DNA of 44,460 nucleotides from Klebsiella pneumoniae (GCA_945861225.1 CAMATU010000006.1:1-44460); one strand, 5' to 3'. Counted from the stretch's first letter, positions 10,023 to 19,258 are shown. The notes: a model not told the origin generated them from the sequence alone. Numbers and translations: made by a program.

Positions 10023-10714
10023 ATGGGTTATCGCCTGTATAAGGTTCATGCACTGCTGCTGAGTGTGACGTTAGGGACGCTTAGTGTGGCCTGTGGGGCG
10101 GAACCAGGGCCTATCTCTCAAGCTGAAGCGCTGCTCGCCGAAGGCAAGACCCAGGCGGTGTACGATCTCCTCGCGCCGCTTGAATTTGAATACTCGGGCG
10201 ATCCCAAATTCGATTTGATGTTCGGGTATGCAGCGCTCGAATCCGGCAACGCCAGTGTGGCTTCGTTGGCCTTCGAGCGTGTACTGGCCCTCGAACCCAG
10301 CAATCCTGAAGCACGCCTGCATCTGGCGCGTGCGTATGTGGTGCTCAACGATCCCGCTAGCGCCAAGCGCGAATTTGAAACCCTGCTGGCGGCCAATCCC
10401 ACGCAGAGCATTCGCGCCACGATTGGCCAGTACCTCGGCGCCTTACAATCCGTGCAGCCCACTGAGCGGGAGGTGCAAACACCGGGCAGGAGGAACCACC
10501 GCCGGTGCCGGGTGATAGTGCGCCACCGCCTCCAGGCGTCTCGAGTGGAATGGCACCAGCAACCGGTAATAGCTCGACTTTGCCGGCGCGGGACGGAATT
10601 ACGCCCCTAAGAACGGCCCCGCTTTCAACGACTCTGCAATCGACGACGCCTTCGCCGAGTACTAGCACGATACTTTCACCCCAGATCCTGTCGTCCCCTC
10701 TACGGAAGAAATAA
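10023..10714 (+). pseudogene. Exported TPR protein, probably frameshifted
   Basis: The frame from ATG 10023 encodes a hydrophobic export signal (about residues 7-25, ending LSVACGAEPG; a cysteine is present but the lipobox is poor). Two TPR-like repeats follow (residues about 45-140, for example ALEPSNPEARLHLARAYVVL). After residue about 155 (EREVQTPG) the frame turns into arginine-rich non-family sequence and stops at 10610. In another frame from about 10490, a natural continuation appears (EEPPPVPGDSAPPPPG, then Ser/Thr/Pro-rich) to a stop at 10714. A one-base change near 10485 would join them into a protein of about 230 residues. The N-terminal part resembles the TPR domain of outer-membrane Slam-like modifiers. 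Either a real frameshift or an assembly error explains it. Confidence 0.5.
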
Positions 10715-10775
10715 CGGGCTTATCTGTTCATTAAGTTTGCGGTTCCCCTCCTCTTAAAATCTTCCAGCAACGCAC

Positions 10776-11534
10776 TCAAATTTTCCGCGCGCCCCCCTGC
10801 TCAGCCGACACACTCACATCGAGCCGGAAGCGCGCCGGATGCAAGCTCACATCGGCGATCGCGAAGGTGCCTGAGATCGGGTAGTGCGGGCGCAACGTTG
10901 CGTCACCCAGTGCATTCGCGTCGAAGATGTCCGCCCGTGGCACGCCGCGCAGCACCCGCTTGAAATCGAAACTGGTTTCCATCTGCACTAATGCAACCTC
11001 GCCACCAAGCCGCGCCGCGTTGAGGATCGGCGAGTACTTCACCATTGCGCCGCGCCCCACCAGCGGGATTGCATTCTCGGTAACGAGATCGAGCACTGAC
11101 ACCGCGTTAACTTCAACGCAGCTATGGATCCGATCATAGGTTTCGAGACTGTGAATTTTTGCGAGTTGGCAATTCAAGCCATAACGATCACGTAGCCAGG
11201 TCGCTACTTCCGCTCGATCACAGAACGCGCCATGAATGAAATGGCGCGGCTTGATCCCGGTCCGGCAGGCGACTCCGAGATAAGCCAAAGAAAACGTGCC
11301 GAGGGGGCCGTCGTGGCAGCGCCACACGGTAATCCCGAGCACCGCCGGCACACTGGGGTGCAGGCTCTCGGGCAAGCGCGGTAGGACGCTTGCCATCGGC
11401 AACTCAAACAACCCGTAGTGAATCTCGACATCCTTGAGCGCGATCTCATCGCGTGCGGTGGTGTCGAGCGGCGCGGCGTGCGCGCCGACCGTCGCGCCGG
11501 GCCGTTGGCCGTACAGCAGCTCTACCGCGCTCAT
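10776..11534 (-). CDS. Acetoacetate decarboxylase-like protein
   Basis: A 252-residue protein resembling the acetoacetate decarboxylase family, with a central beta-barrel region (SLAYLGVACRTGIKPRHFIHG, GRGAMVKYSPILNAARLGGEVALVQMETSFDFKR). I cannot place the Schiff-base lysine with certainty, so the reaction is uncertain. Some family members act as aldolase/dehydratases instead. The ATG at 11534 overlaps the stop of the upstream LLM gene (ATGA), so the two are translated together. A longer open frame up to 11726 is only the shadow of the LLM gene. Confidence 0.55.
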   Translation of the reverse strand: MSAVELLYGQRPGATVGAHAAPLDTTARDEIALKDVEIHYGLFELPMASVLPRLPESLHPSVPAVLGITVWRCHDGPLGTFSLAYLGVACRTGIKPRHFIHGAFCDRAEVATWLRDRYGLNCQLAKIHSLETYDRIHSCVEVNAVSVLDLVTENAIPLVGRGAMVKYSPILNAARLGGEVALVQMETSFDFKRVLRGVPRADIFDANALGDATLRPHYPISGTFAIADVSLHPARFRLDVSVSAEQGGARKI

Positions 11535-12634
11535 GCGTTTACTGCCATGGGACGCCGCGCGCTGCTGAACTGCGGCAGCACTTCGCTGCCGAACAGGCGC
11601 AGGCTGTCGAGGATGTCTTGCTGCGGCAGTTGCTCGCGCGCCTGGATCATGAACACCAGTTGGTCGGCACCCGCTGCTTCCCAACGTTTGCAGGTATCTG
11701 TCACGGTCGCGGGATTGCCAAAGCAAAGTCCGCTCGAGATCGGTTTTTGATCGCCCGGCGCATTCGGATCAGCGCGCAGCGAGCCAAGCAGGCCGAGCGC
11801 CGTGTAATTGCTGGCAGGGTATGCCTCGGAGACTTCCACCGTTTGCCCAGCCATGTAGCCGAAAGTCCCGACTAATTCCTCACCGCGCTGCTTGGCGAGT
11901 GCATTGTCCGGATGACAGTACATCCAGTTGGCGATGGCGATCTTGTCGTTGACGAAAGCCCCCACCGGATTGCAGTGCTTGATTCGTTCACGATAGGCCG
12001 CGATTCGCGGCACATTGCGTTCGACATCCGAGATGCTCAGGATCAACGCGCCCATGCCGCGATCGGCGGCGTCGAGTTCGGTGCCGGCGGCAGTCACCGC
12101 CACCCACATCGGCGGATGCGGATCCTGCCAGGGCTTTGGCAGCACATTGCGCTCAGGCATCTTGTGGTATTGACCGTGGTAGCCGAAGCGCTCATTCATC
12201 CACATTTGCGGGATCACCCGAATGTATTCGTCCCAGGTCTTTTTGGTGTCATCGACATTCGCGTCGAAGCCGCCGAGTTCATTCCAGGTCGACGAGCGGC
12301 CAGTGCCAAATTCAACCCGGCCACCGGAGAGGATATCCAGAAAGGCGGCTTTTTCGGCCCAGCGAATCGGGTGATGAAAGGCTGGCACACAGGTCGCGAT
12401 TCCAAAGCCTACGCGGATCTTTGAGGTCTCGCGGGCGACGGCGGTGAGAAACATTTCCGGGCAGCTCGAATGGCTGTATTCCTCCAGAAAGTGATGTTCT
12501 ACACACCACACACTGGTGAAGCCGAGTTGTTCGGCGAGCACGACCTGCTCGATAGCATTTTCGTAGACCGCTTTCTGGGTTTCGCGCGTAAACGGGCGAG
12601 GGGTTGAGAGTTCATAAATGAGACCGAATTCCAT
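11531..12634 (-). CDS. LLM-class flavin-dependent oxidoreductase (1 of 4)
   Basis: A 367-residue luciferase-like monooxygenase with a TIM-barrel fold. VWCVEHHFLEEYSHS (about residue 42) is the conserved EHH segment, followed by SKIRVGFGIATCVPAFHHPIRWAEKAAFLDILSGGRV (about residues 72-108), which is typical of the class. Such enzymes use reduced FMN or F420 to oxidise ketones, sulfonates or similar compounds. It is translationally coupled to the acetoacetate-decarboxylase-like gene, which suggests both act on one oxo-substrate. About 170 bases separate it from the divergent lipoprotein gene, so its promoter is probably at 12640-12750. Confidence 0.9.
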   Translation of the reverse strand: MEFGLIYELSTPRPFTRETQKAVYENAIEQVVLAEQLGFTSVWCVEHHFLEEYSHSSCPEMFLTAVARETSKIRVGFGIATCVPAFHHPIRWAEKAAFLDILSGGRVEFGTGRSSTWNELGGFDANVDDTKKTWDEYIRVIPQMWMNERFGYHGQYHKMPERNVLPKPWQDPHPPMWVAVTAAGTELDAADRGMGALILSISDVERNVPRIAAYRERIKHCNPVGAFVNDKIAIANWMYCHPDNALAKQRGEELVGTFGYMAGQTVEVSEAYPASNYTALGLLGSLRADPNAPGDQKPISSGLCFGNPATVTDTCKRWEAAGADQLVFMIQAREQLPQQDILDSLRLFGSEVLPQFSSARRPMAVNA

Positions 12635-12747
12635 AGGGGTGTCCTAGGTCGTAAAAGTATCCTGACGATACTAGAACTGGCCTCTATAAAGGAGTAGGCG
12701 GATTAGAAAGTCCTGAGTCTTTGCCCGACTGCCAGGTAACTATCATA

Positions 12748-12775
12748 GGTCGGGTGAGCGTAGCGTTACCCGACA
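12748..12775. repeat. Short palindromic intergenic repeat (GGTCGGGT...ACCCGAC)
   Basis: GTCGGGT and ACCCGAC flank GAGCGTAGCGTT, forming an imperfect hairpin. It sits in the divergent gap between the LLM gene and the lipoprotein hydrolase. Its form (arm, AGCGTAGCG-like core, complementary arm) recalls the repeat at 36-62, but the arms differ. Confidence 0.45.
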
Positions 12776-12808
12776 TTGGGGATGAGAGAGGATTTCGAGC
12801 GCGTGCAC

Positions 12809-13639
12809 ATGAAAAAAAAATACCGCACTGAAGTGTGGAGTCGCTGGCTGGTAGGTGGTTGCCTGCTCGCGCTGGGCGGCTGCGCGACGCCAGCACAGCA
12901 ATTCACGTTGCGTGCCGCGCAAGATGGACTGCTGCGCGAGGAGTTCATGGGGCGGGGTTTTCGGCATGTGGTGTTTTCAAAAGTCAGCCAGCTTGATAAC
13001 TCGCATGCCTTGCATTTATATCTCGATGGCGATGGGACACCCTGGGCTGGACCCGGCCAGATCGCGCAGGATCCTTCCGCGCGACACGCCTTGATTCTGG
13101 ATTTGATGAAACAGGATCCTGCGTCTGCCGTACTTCTAGGCCGCCCGTGCTACTACCTCACGTCACCAGATCCCGCCTGCGCGCCGCCGCTGTGGACGAC
13201 GGCGCGTTACAGCGAAGCGGTGGTGGCAAGTTTGGCAGTAGTCGCCAATCAAATCATAGCGCGCCATCCTCTCGCGGCAATTACGCTCATCGGCTATAGC
13301 GGAGGCGGCGTACTCGCGGCTTTGCTCGCGCCTCGGCTCGCGCGGGTGACGGGCGTGTTCACAGTCGCGGCCAATCTCGATACCGCAGCATGGACCACCC
13401 ACCACCATTATTCGCCGCTCAGCGGATCGTTGAACCCGGCCGAGCAAGCGCCCTTGCCGAGCACAATTCGTCAACTGCATTTGTATGGCGCGCTTGATCG
13501 CAATGTGTCGCAGGCGCTCACCGCGCGCTTTTTTGCCCAGCAACCCGCTGCGCAAACGAGGGTGTTGCCTGATTTTGATCATCGCTGCTGCTGGGCTGCG
13601 CAGTGGCCGGTGTTGCTCGCGCGCTTCGCCACTAAATAG
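12809..13639 (+). CDS. Alpha/beta-hydrolase lipoprotein
   Basis: A 276-residue lipoprotein with a lysine-rich start, a hydrophobic stretch and the lipobox ALGGC-A, giving a lipidated cysteine near residue 25. The serine-hydrolase elbow LIGYSGGGV (GxSxG) lies near residue 157. Likely acid and base are the aspartate in YGALDRNVS and the histidine in LPDFDHRCCW. The function is probably esterase- or lipase-like at the outer membrane; the substrate is unknown. I chose the ATG at 12809 because it begins directly at the signal peptide; an in-frame ATG at 12776 would add a charged extension and overlap the repeat. Confidence 0.8.
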   Translation: MKKKYRTEVWSRWLVGGCLLALGGCATPAQQFTLRAAQDGLLREEFMGRGFRHVVFSKVSQLDNSHALHLYLDGDGTPWAGPGQIAQDPSARHALILDLMKQDPASAVLLGRPCYYLTSPDPACAPPLWTTARYSEAVVASLAVVANQIIARHPLAAITLIGYSGGGVLAALLAPRLARVTGVFTVAANLDTAAWTTHHHYSPLSGSLNPAEQAPLPSTIRQLHLYGALDRNVSQALTARFFAQQPAAQTRVLPDFDHRCCWAAQWPVLLARFATK

Positions 13640-13734
13640 CGGAGTTCAAATGCCGCCTCATGGCCCGTATTTCGGCTCCGCGATTTAGGGTCCCGCACCA
13701 GCCAAGCGGCAGCGCGCCGGGTATGATCAAAACC

Positions 13735-14868
13735 ATGGAATTTCTCACAGCGATTTATTTCGTCCGGTCCAGTGCCCAGGAGATCGCGGCGCGCGCCGCC
13801 GCACTGGCACTGGAGCAAAGCGTGGAGATGCCGGCCGCCGCAATTCGCAGCGACTACGTGCGCGCCCAGATCTGCGGGCGTGTCGCGGCCATTGAGCCGT
13901 TGGATGCCACGTATTTTAAAGTCGCGCTCGAACTCGCGGTCGCCACTACGGGTTTTGAAACCGGCCAGCTTATGAACATGCTGTGCGGCAATTGTTCATT
14001 GCAAGAGGATGTCCAGCTCGTTGACGTGGACCTGCCAGCGACCTTGCGCCGATCCTTTCCCGGACCACGCTACGGCATGCACGGAATTCGCGCGCGACTC
14101 GGCGTGCTTGATCGCGCGCTAACCTGCACCGCCCTGAAACCGCAGGGCTTATCCGCCAACGAACTCGCCGAGCTCTGTGCGACCTTTGCACATGCCGGCC
14201 TCGATGTGATCAAGGACGATCATGGCCTCGCGGATCAGGCCTACGCACCGTTTGCGGCGCGCGTGCAAGCCTGCCAGCGGGCGCTCCGCGAAGTGCGGCG
14301 TGACACTGGCCGCAGCACACTTTACGCGCCCAGCCTCTCGGGTCATCCGCGCACTTTGCGCGAACAATTGAGGGTGGCGGCGGGTGAGGGCATTGAAATG
14401 CTGCTGGCGGCGCCAATGATCATGGGCTTGCCGGTGTTCCAGGATCTGGCGAGCGACGGCTTCGACATGCCGGTACTCGCCCATCCGGCGTTGAGCGGTG
14501 TGCTGCGCATTGCGCCGCCCCTGTTCTACGGCAAGCTCTTTCGTCTGTTTGGTGCGGATGCCGTGATCTTCCCGAATTTTGGGGGGCGCTTCAGTTTCAG
14601 CCGCGAGGCCTGCCAAGCCTTGGTGGCAGCCGCGCGCGCGCCCTGGGACGAGATCGCACCGGCGCTGCCGGTGCCCGCTGGTGGCATGACGGTGGAAAGG
14701 GTGCCAGAAATGATCGCGGCCTATGGCATCGATTCGATGTTGCTGATTGGCGGCGGGCTGTTGAGTGCGGGCGCTGCGCTATTGGAACGAAGTCAGCAGT
14801 TCGTGGCGGCAGTGGCGGAGGAGAGTGCGCGTGCAAGCCGACGATTGACGGCGGATGACGCCCAATAA
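13735..14868 (+). CDS. RuBisCO-like protein (form IV)
   Basis: A 377-residue large-subunit-like protein. The RuBisCO Lys175 region is kept as CTALKPQGL (Lys135), but Lys177 is replaced by glutamine. The carbamylation segment reads GLDVIKDDHGLADQ: Lys160, Asp161 and Asp162 are kept but Glu204 of RuBisCO is replaced by His163. It should therefore not fix CO2. Known reactions of RuBisCO-like proteins include enolisation or isomerisation of methylthioribulose-type phosphates and decarboxylation of oxo-isoapionate. A cupin of the type found next to some of these proteins follows at 15018, which makes a sugar-phosphate isomerase or lyase role attractive but unproven. ATG 13735 is the start; ATG 13723 is an alternative. 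Confidence 0.85.
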   Translation: MEFLTAIYFVRSSAQEIAARAAALALEQSVEMPAAAIRSDYVRAQICGRVAAIEPLDATYFKVALELAVATTGFETGQLMNMLCGNCSLQEDVQLVDVDLPATLRRSFPGPRYGMHGIRARLGVLDRALTCTALKPQGLSANELAELCATFAHAGLDVIKDDHGLADQAYAPFAARVQACQRALREVRRDTGRSTLYAPSLSGHPRTLREQLRVAAGEGIEMLLAAPMIMGLPVFQDLASDGFDMPVLAHPALSGVLRIAPPLFYGKLFRLFGADAVIFPNFGGRFSFSREACQALVAAARAPWDEIAPALPVPAGGMTVERVPEMIAAYGIDSMLLIGGGLLSAGAALLERSQQFVAAVAEESARASRRLTADDAQ

Positions 14869-14922
14869 ATTTCTGTCCAGTCACGCCACAGGCTGAGTAG
14901 GATCCCATCAGCGCCAGCGCGT

Positions 14923-14977
14923 GTAGGAGCGGCTTTAGCCGCGAACAGCGCTCAATCGCGGCTAAAGCCGCTCCTAC
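14923..14977. repeat. REPIN 1 (GTAG-headed REP pair)
   Basis: GTAGGAGCGGCTTTAGCCGC is followed after about 15 bases by its inverted copy ending in CTCCTAC. The GTAG head and internal hairpin are those of REP sequences mobilised by RAYT transposases. It lies between the RuBisCO-like gene and the cupin gene and may form a strong RNA hairpin there. Confidence 0.85.
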
Positions 14978-15017
14978 GACTGCGATTAATTTTCGGTCTC
15001 CTTATTGTGAGTTGAAT

Positions 15018-15467
15018 ATGAATGAACCCTCGCTCCATCGCCCCCGCGCAGACGATTATCGCTGGCAGTCAGTGCCGCTCCTGGCCTACAAACAACACGG
15101 CAGTGCACCTTTCAAAGAGGTCACGCGGCAGGTGTTGTTTGAGGACGCCGCGTTGGGTTGTCAATTGCGCTATTTCGAAGTGGCACCTGGCGGCCACACC
15201 ACCTTGGAACGCCATGCACACGTGCATGCGGTGATGGTGTTGCGGGGTGGCGGTCGTTGCCTCGTAGGCGAGCAGGTGGTGGAGCTGGCGTTACATGATC
15301 TGGTGCAGATTCCATCGCTGACCTGGCATCAATTTCGCGCCGCAGATGAGCCGCTGGGGTTTCTTTGCATGGTCAATGCTGAACGTGATCGGCCGCAGTT
15401 ACCGAACGAGGACGCGCTCGCCGAGTTGCGCGCGCACGCGGAAGTTGCGGCGTTCATTCGGACTTAA
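15018..15467 (+). CDS. Cupin-domain protein
   Basis: A 149-residue single-domain cupin. The first cupin motif is PGGHTTLERHAHVHAVMVLRGGG (about residues 57-79), with a histidine cluster H-A-H-V-H that replaces the usual HxH(x)3-4E layout. The second motif is LVQIPSLTWHQFRAADEPLGF (about residue 95), giving a further metal-binding histidine. A single divalent metal site is expected. Its position after a RuBisCO-like protein recalls the Rhodospirillum methylthioadenosine-isoprenoid shunt, where a cupin removes methanethiol from methylthioxylulose phosphate. That assignment is an inference from context. I start at ATG 15018; a TTG at 15012 is possible. Confidence 0.75.
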   Translation: MNEPSLHRPRADDYRWQSVPLLAYKQHGSAPFKEVTRQVLFEDAALGCQLRYFEVAPGGHTTLERHAHVHAVMVLRGGGRCLVGEQVVELALHDLVQIPSLTWHQFRAADEPLGFLCMVNAERDRPQLPNEDALAELRAHAEVAAFIRT

Positions 15468-15566
15468 AGGCAAAAAGACCCCTGGCACGAATGGCACTTA
15501 ACTTAAGGGAAAAAGCATTGGTTTAAGCGTTGCTAGGATGACACGCGAGGCCAAGCAGGCATTTCG

Positions 15567-15628
15567 GTAGGAGCGGCTTTAGCCGCGAACAGCGCTGAAT
15601 CGCCCATCGCGGCTAAAGCCGCTCCTAC
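15567..15628. repeat. REPIN 2
   Basis: The same GTAGGAGCGGCTTTAGCCGC arm as REPIN 1, with a slightly longer spacer and an inverted arm ending GCTCCTAC. It lies in the gap between the cupin gene and the convergent LLM gene and could act as a two-way transcript end. Nothing else is seen in this 259-base gap. Confidence 0.85.
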
Positions 15629-15726
15629 GGTCATAAGCTTGATGCGTGTGTGGCCTAGCCTTAAGTAAAGTGCCATTCAACCCTGGAGCGATTTTCTCGC
15701 CCCAGGGCCGATATCGAGCAGGGCGA

Positions 15727-16956
15727 TTAGGCTTTGGCGACCAACTTCGCGGCGGGCCGCGCTGAGCCAATCTTGGTCGTGAAGTTCGGCCAGACCTTGG
15801 TGGTCAATAATTCCAGGCTGCGCATGCAGGCTTTCTGCGGCATGTGGTTGTAGATGAACATCCAGAAATAATCGACTGGCAGTTCCTTCAGTAATTTCTC
15901 CATCTTGCGATTAACGGTATCTGGGCTGCCGTGGATGACCAGGCCGCGTTCCGATAGCGCCTCGAAAGTGGCCGGGGGATCGAACGGGCCCTCACCGGGA
16001 CCGGCGATAGCGGCGTTGAAACCGAACGGCACGAAGAAGTTATTCCAGATGAAGGCGCCCGCTTCGCGCGCGATGGCTTCGGCTTCGGCGTCGGTATCGG
16101 CCACGATCACTTCACGGCTCATCGCCATGCCCTGACCGAACTTCAGGTTAAGACCCGCTTTCGCGGCGGCCTTTTGACCCGCCAGGAAATGTTCTTTCAC
16201 GATATCCAGATGGGTCATGATCGTCACCGGCACAATCCCGCGCTCCATGCCCCAGGCAATCGAGCGCTCGGAAGTGGCGAACGGCATGAACAATTCTGGA
16301 ATCGTTTTGTTGAAGGTTGGCGGCGCGATGCCAATCTCCACGATTTCATCGTTGTCGTTAAGACCCTGGCCGTACTTGCGCGCGACTTCATGCGCCATCC
16401 ATTTGATTGGCTTGCGCGGAATCTGCCAATGCTTGCCCTGGAAGCTGAAGGTATCGTTCTGCCAGGCCTTCATGATGATTTCGAAGTGTTCTTCGAACAG
16501 CGAGCGCTTGAGTTCTTCGTAGTCCGCACCGTCGCCGGGTTCGGCCAAGCCCACTTGCTGGCCAAGAATGTTGACCCAGCGCGGCTGATAGCCGCGCGCA
16601 AAACCGGCGAACACGCGGCCCTGCAGCATCTGCGAGACCATCGCAATGTTTTCCGCCAGGTTGATGGGGTTCTGCGAGGGCAGTACGTTACCGAGTTGCC
16701 CGAATTTCATGTTCTTGGTCTGCATGCCAAAGAACAGATCGAGGATCACGGGATTGGTTGAGACTTCTTCCCCCTCGATATGGAAATGATGTTCGGTGAA
16801 GCCGGCGCCGTAATAGCCGTGGTCATCCATGTAGCCGATTTGTTCGCTGAGGTCGCGCAGCATGCGCTGGTAGAGGTCGGTCCGCTTACCGGCCATCCCT
16901 TGCTTGATTTCTTCTGTGTTACCGACGGACGGTAGGTAAAAGGCGCCTACTTCCAT
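15727..16956 (-). CDS. LLM-class flavin-dependent oxidoreductase (2 of 4)
   Basis: A 409-residue luciferase-like monooxygenase. YYGAGFTEHHFHIEGEEVSTNP (about residue 48) carries the conserved EHHF. The segment NPINLAENIAMVSQMLQGRVFAGFARGYQPRW (about residues 97-128) is typical of the class. The start has GGGAGA seven bases before the ATG. It is transcribed away from the next LLM gene at 17223, so both probably use the 266-base gap between them. The C-terminal region contains the usual SPDTVNRKMEKLL segment of large LLM proteins. Confidence 0.9.
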   Translation of the reverse strand: MEVGAFYLPSVGNTEEIKQGMAGKRTDLYQRMLRDLSEQIGYMDDHGYYGAGFTEHHFHIEGEEVSTNPVILDLFFGMQTKNMKFGQLGNVLPSQNPINLAENIAMVSQMLQGRVFAGFARGYQPRWVNILGQQVGLAEPGDGADYEELKRSLFEEHFEIIMKAWQNDTFSFQGKHWQIPRKPIKWMAHEVARKYGQGLNDNDEIVEIGIAPPTFNKTIPELFMPFATSERSIAWGMERGIVPVTIMTHLDIVKEHFLAGQKAAAKAGLNLKFGQGMAMSREVIVADTDAEAEAIAREAGAFIWNNFFVPFGFNAAIAGPGEGPFDPPATFEALSERGLVIHGSPDTVNRKMEKLLKELPVDYFWMFIYNHMPQKACMRSLELLTTKVWPNFTTKIGSARPAAKLVAKA

Positions 16957-17222
16957 AACGTTCTCCCGTGCAATGTGAGTGATTCAGGGCGGGTCCGCGG
17001 AGGCTATAAAAAGGGCATCCCCGTGCGGATTCGGAGAGTACTACGGGCCTAGTGGGCAGTCCACCCGAGCCGGTGAAGACTCAGAACCTTCCTGGAAAAT
17101 TGTCATAAATCGTCACCAATTGCGATGTGCGTGGGCGTGGCATACGGTGCCCTAAGCACCGGCACGTTACGTATACTCTGGGCCGCCCGGTCGGCCGCTT
17201 ACAGCTCGGAGGTTCACTTGCC

Positions 17223-18479
17223 ATGAAATTGATGTGGTTTCATTTGATGCCCTATACGGAATTGCCGGCAGATTTCCGTGAACGCTGTGACTCGGTGTGG
17301 ATCGATATCGATCCCAAACTGTTCGACCCCGCGCGTGGCCACCTGATGTACAACGATTTCATGGATGAGCTCGAATACGCGGCGACCTGCGGTTTCGATG
17401 CGATCTGCGTGAATGAGCACCACGCGAACGGCTACGGCCAAATGCCGTCGCCGAATTTGATTGCTTCAAGCCTCGCGCGCAGCACGCGCGATTCGGCACT
17501 CTGCATCCTTGGCAATTCGGTCGCGCTGTACAACCCGCCGACCCGCGTCGCCGAAGAAATGGCGATGATCGACTGCATTTCCGGCGGCCGCGTGATCGCC
17601 GGTTTTCCGGTTGGCAGTCCGCAGGACACGTGTTTTGCCTACGGACAAAACCCGAGCATGCTCCGCCAGCGCTACTACGAAGGAATCGATTTCATCCAAC
17701 AGGCGTGGACCCGTGACGAGGTGTTTACCTTCGATGGCCGGTTCACCAAGCAGCGCTATGTGAATGTGTGGCCGCGGCCGATCCAACGCCCGCATCCACC
17801 CATCTGGATCCCGGGTGGTGGCTCAGTGGAGACCTGGCAGTACTGCGCCGAACACGATTTCGTGTACTGCTTTTTGTCCTATTTCGGCTACAAGGTCGCC
17901 CGCGAACAGATGTACGGTTACTGGGCGGAGATCAAACGCCTCGGCAAGGAACCGAATCCCTACCGTGCAGGCTTCCTGCAATTTGTAGGCGTGGCGGAGA
18001 CGCGTGCCGAGGCGATGGAGCTGTATCGCGAACCTGCCGAATATTTTTATGGCCGGTGTTTGCATGTCGATCCGCGCTGGGTGGTGCCGCCGGGGTATAT
18101 GACGGAAGCGACGATCCGCGCGCGAGTCGAAAGCCAGATGCAGCTGGCGGCCAAAGTCTCGGCGGGTGGCGGTCCGTCGATTAACCAGAATGCGACCACC
18201 TTCGAGGGCATTGTCGATAACGGCTATGTGTTAGTCGGCTCGCCGGATGAGGTGGCAGACAAACTGCGTGAAATCGCGCTCGATCTCGGCGTTGGCCATC
18301 TCATGCTTCTGCTGCAGTTTGGCAATATGAGCAAGGAATTGACCAACTACAACACGCGAATTTTTGCGGAGAAAGTCATGCCGCAATTGAAAGATTTATT
18401 CGATGACCAATGGGAAGACCACTGGTGGATCAAGCCGCTCGCAGCAGTACAACGCGCCAGCGCGCTGGTGGCCGCATGA
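17223..18479 (+). CDS. LLM-class flavin-dependent oxidoreductase (3 of 4)
   Basis: A 418-residue luciferase-like monooxygenase with ICVNEHHANGYGQMPSPN (about residue 61) and a class-typical block NPPTRVAEEMAMIDCISGGRVIAGFPVG. I use ATG 17223, which has GGAGG about ten bases upstream; the open frame back to 17127 lacks family sequence. Its stop overlaps the ATG of the alpha/beta hydrolase (ATGA), so the pair is co-translated. A monooxygenase followed by a hydrolase fits an oxygenate-then-hydrolyse step, for example lactone or ester opening. Confidence 0.92.
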   Translation: MKLMWFHLMPYTELPADFRERCDSVWIDIDPKLFDPARGHLMYNDFMDELEYAATCGFDAICVNEHHANGYGQMPSPNLIASSLARSTRDSALCILGNSVALYNPPTRVAEEMAMIDCISGGRVIAGFPVGSPQDTCFAYGQNPSMLRQRYYEGIDFIQQAWTRDEVFTFDGRFTKQRYVNVWPRPIQRPHPPIWIPGGGSVETWQYCAEHDFVYCFLSYFGYKVAREQMYGYWAEIKRLGKEPNPYRAGFLQFVGVAETRAEAMELYREPAEYFYGRCLHVDPRWVVPPGYMTEATIRARVESQMQLAAKVSAGGGPSINQNATTFEGIVDNGYVLVGSPDEVADKLREIALDLGVGHLMLLLQFGNMSKELTNYNTRIFAEKVMPQLKDLFDDQWEDHWWIKPLAAVQRASALVAA

Positions 18480-19258
18480 GTGAAGACCCCAGCATGACCA
18501 CGGTCGAAGTTAACGGTCACGCGTGTCGGGTGTGGACGAAAGGCCACGGACCGTTGCTCGGCTATTTGCCCGGCATCGGCGGTCTGCCGCGATGGATACC
18601 TTTGCTCGATCTGCTGGCGCGCGAGCGCACCGTAATCGCGCCATCGTTACCAGGCTTCCCCGGCGCGGCCGGCCACGATCTGCTCGATACGCATCTCGAT
18701 TGGTTGCTCGCGACTTACGATCTCTTGCAGAAATGCGGGCTGGCGGGCTCAGATCTCATTGCAAGTTCAGTGAGTGGCGCGTTGGCGGCGGATGTCGCCG
18801 GGGTGTGGCCTGGTTTCCTGCGACGATTGATTTTGATTGCACCCTTCGGGCTGTTCGATGCTGCGGAGCCGGCGACAGATATTTGGGCGCAGCGCCCCGG
18901 GCACCTGAACGGACTGCTCTGCGCCAACGCGCAGACCTACAAAGATTTCGTGGCACAACCCGCTGCGGCCGATCCTATTGAGTGGAAGGTCGAACAGATG
19001 CGGGCGCTGGAAGCGGCTGCGCGGTTTCTTTTTCCCACTGGCAATACTGGGCTTGCCGCGCGTCTCGGGCGAATTCGAAATGAAACCTTGCTGATATGGG
19101 GTGAGGGTGATCGGGTGATGCCGCTGTCCTATGCGGCGCGTTTCCAGGCGGGGCTGACGGGACCTACTGCGTTAACCTTAATCCCCGGCGCGGGTCATCT
19201 GGCCGAACTCGATGCACCGGCACTGGTCGCCAAGAGGATTCTCGACTTCGTGCGTTAA
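18476..19258 (+). CDS. Alpha/beta hydrolase
   Basis: A 260-residue alpha/beta-fold hydrolase. The nucleophile elbow is IASSVSGALA (about residue 101), a variant of GxSxG with alanine and serine in the outer positions. The acid is probably Asp in IWGEGDRVMP and the base His in PGAGHLAELDAP near the C-terminus. It is coupled by a four-base overlap to the upstream LLM monooxygenase, so it probably hydrolyses that enzyme's product. The longer frame from 18410 is a shadow of the monooxygenase. Confidence 0.88.
   Translation: MSEDPSMTTVEVNGHACRVWTKGHGPLLGYLPGIGGLPRWIPLLDLLARERTVIAPSLPGFPGAAGHDLLDTHLDWLLATYDLLQKCGLAGSDLIASSVSGALAADVAGVWPGFLRRLILIAPFGLFDAAEPATDIWAQRPGHLNGLLCANAQTYKDFVAQPAAADPIEWKVEQMRALEAAARFLFPTGNTGLAARLGRIRNETLLIWGEGDRVMPLSYAARFQAGLTGPTALTLIPGAGHLAELDAPALVAKRILDFVR

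Noticed and set aside
13735..14868. True RuBisCO large subunit
   Set aside because: Key CO2/metal residues are changed (KDDH, KPQ), and no small subunit or phosphoribulokinase is nearby.
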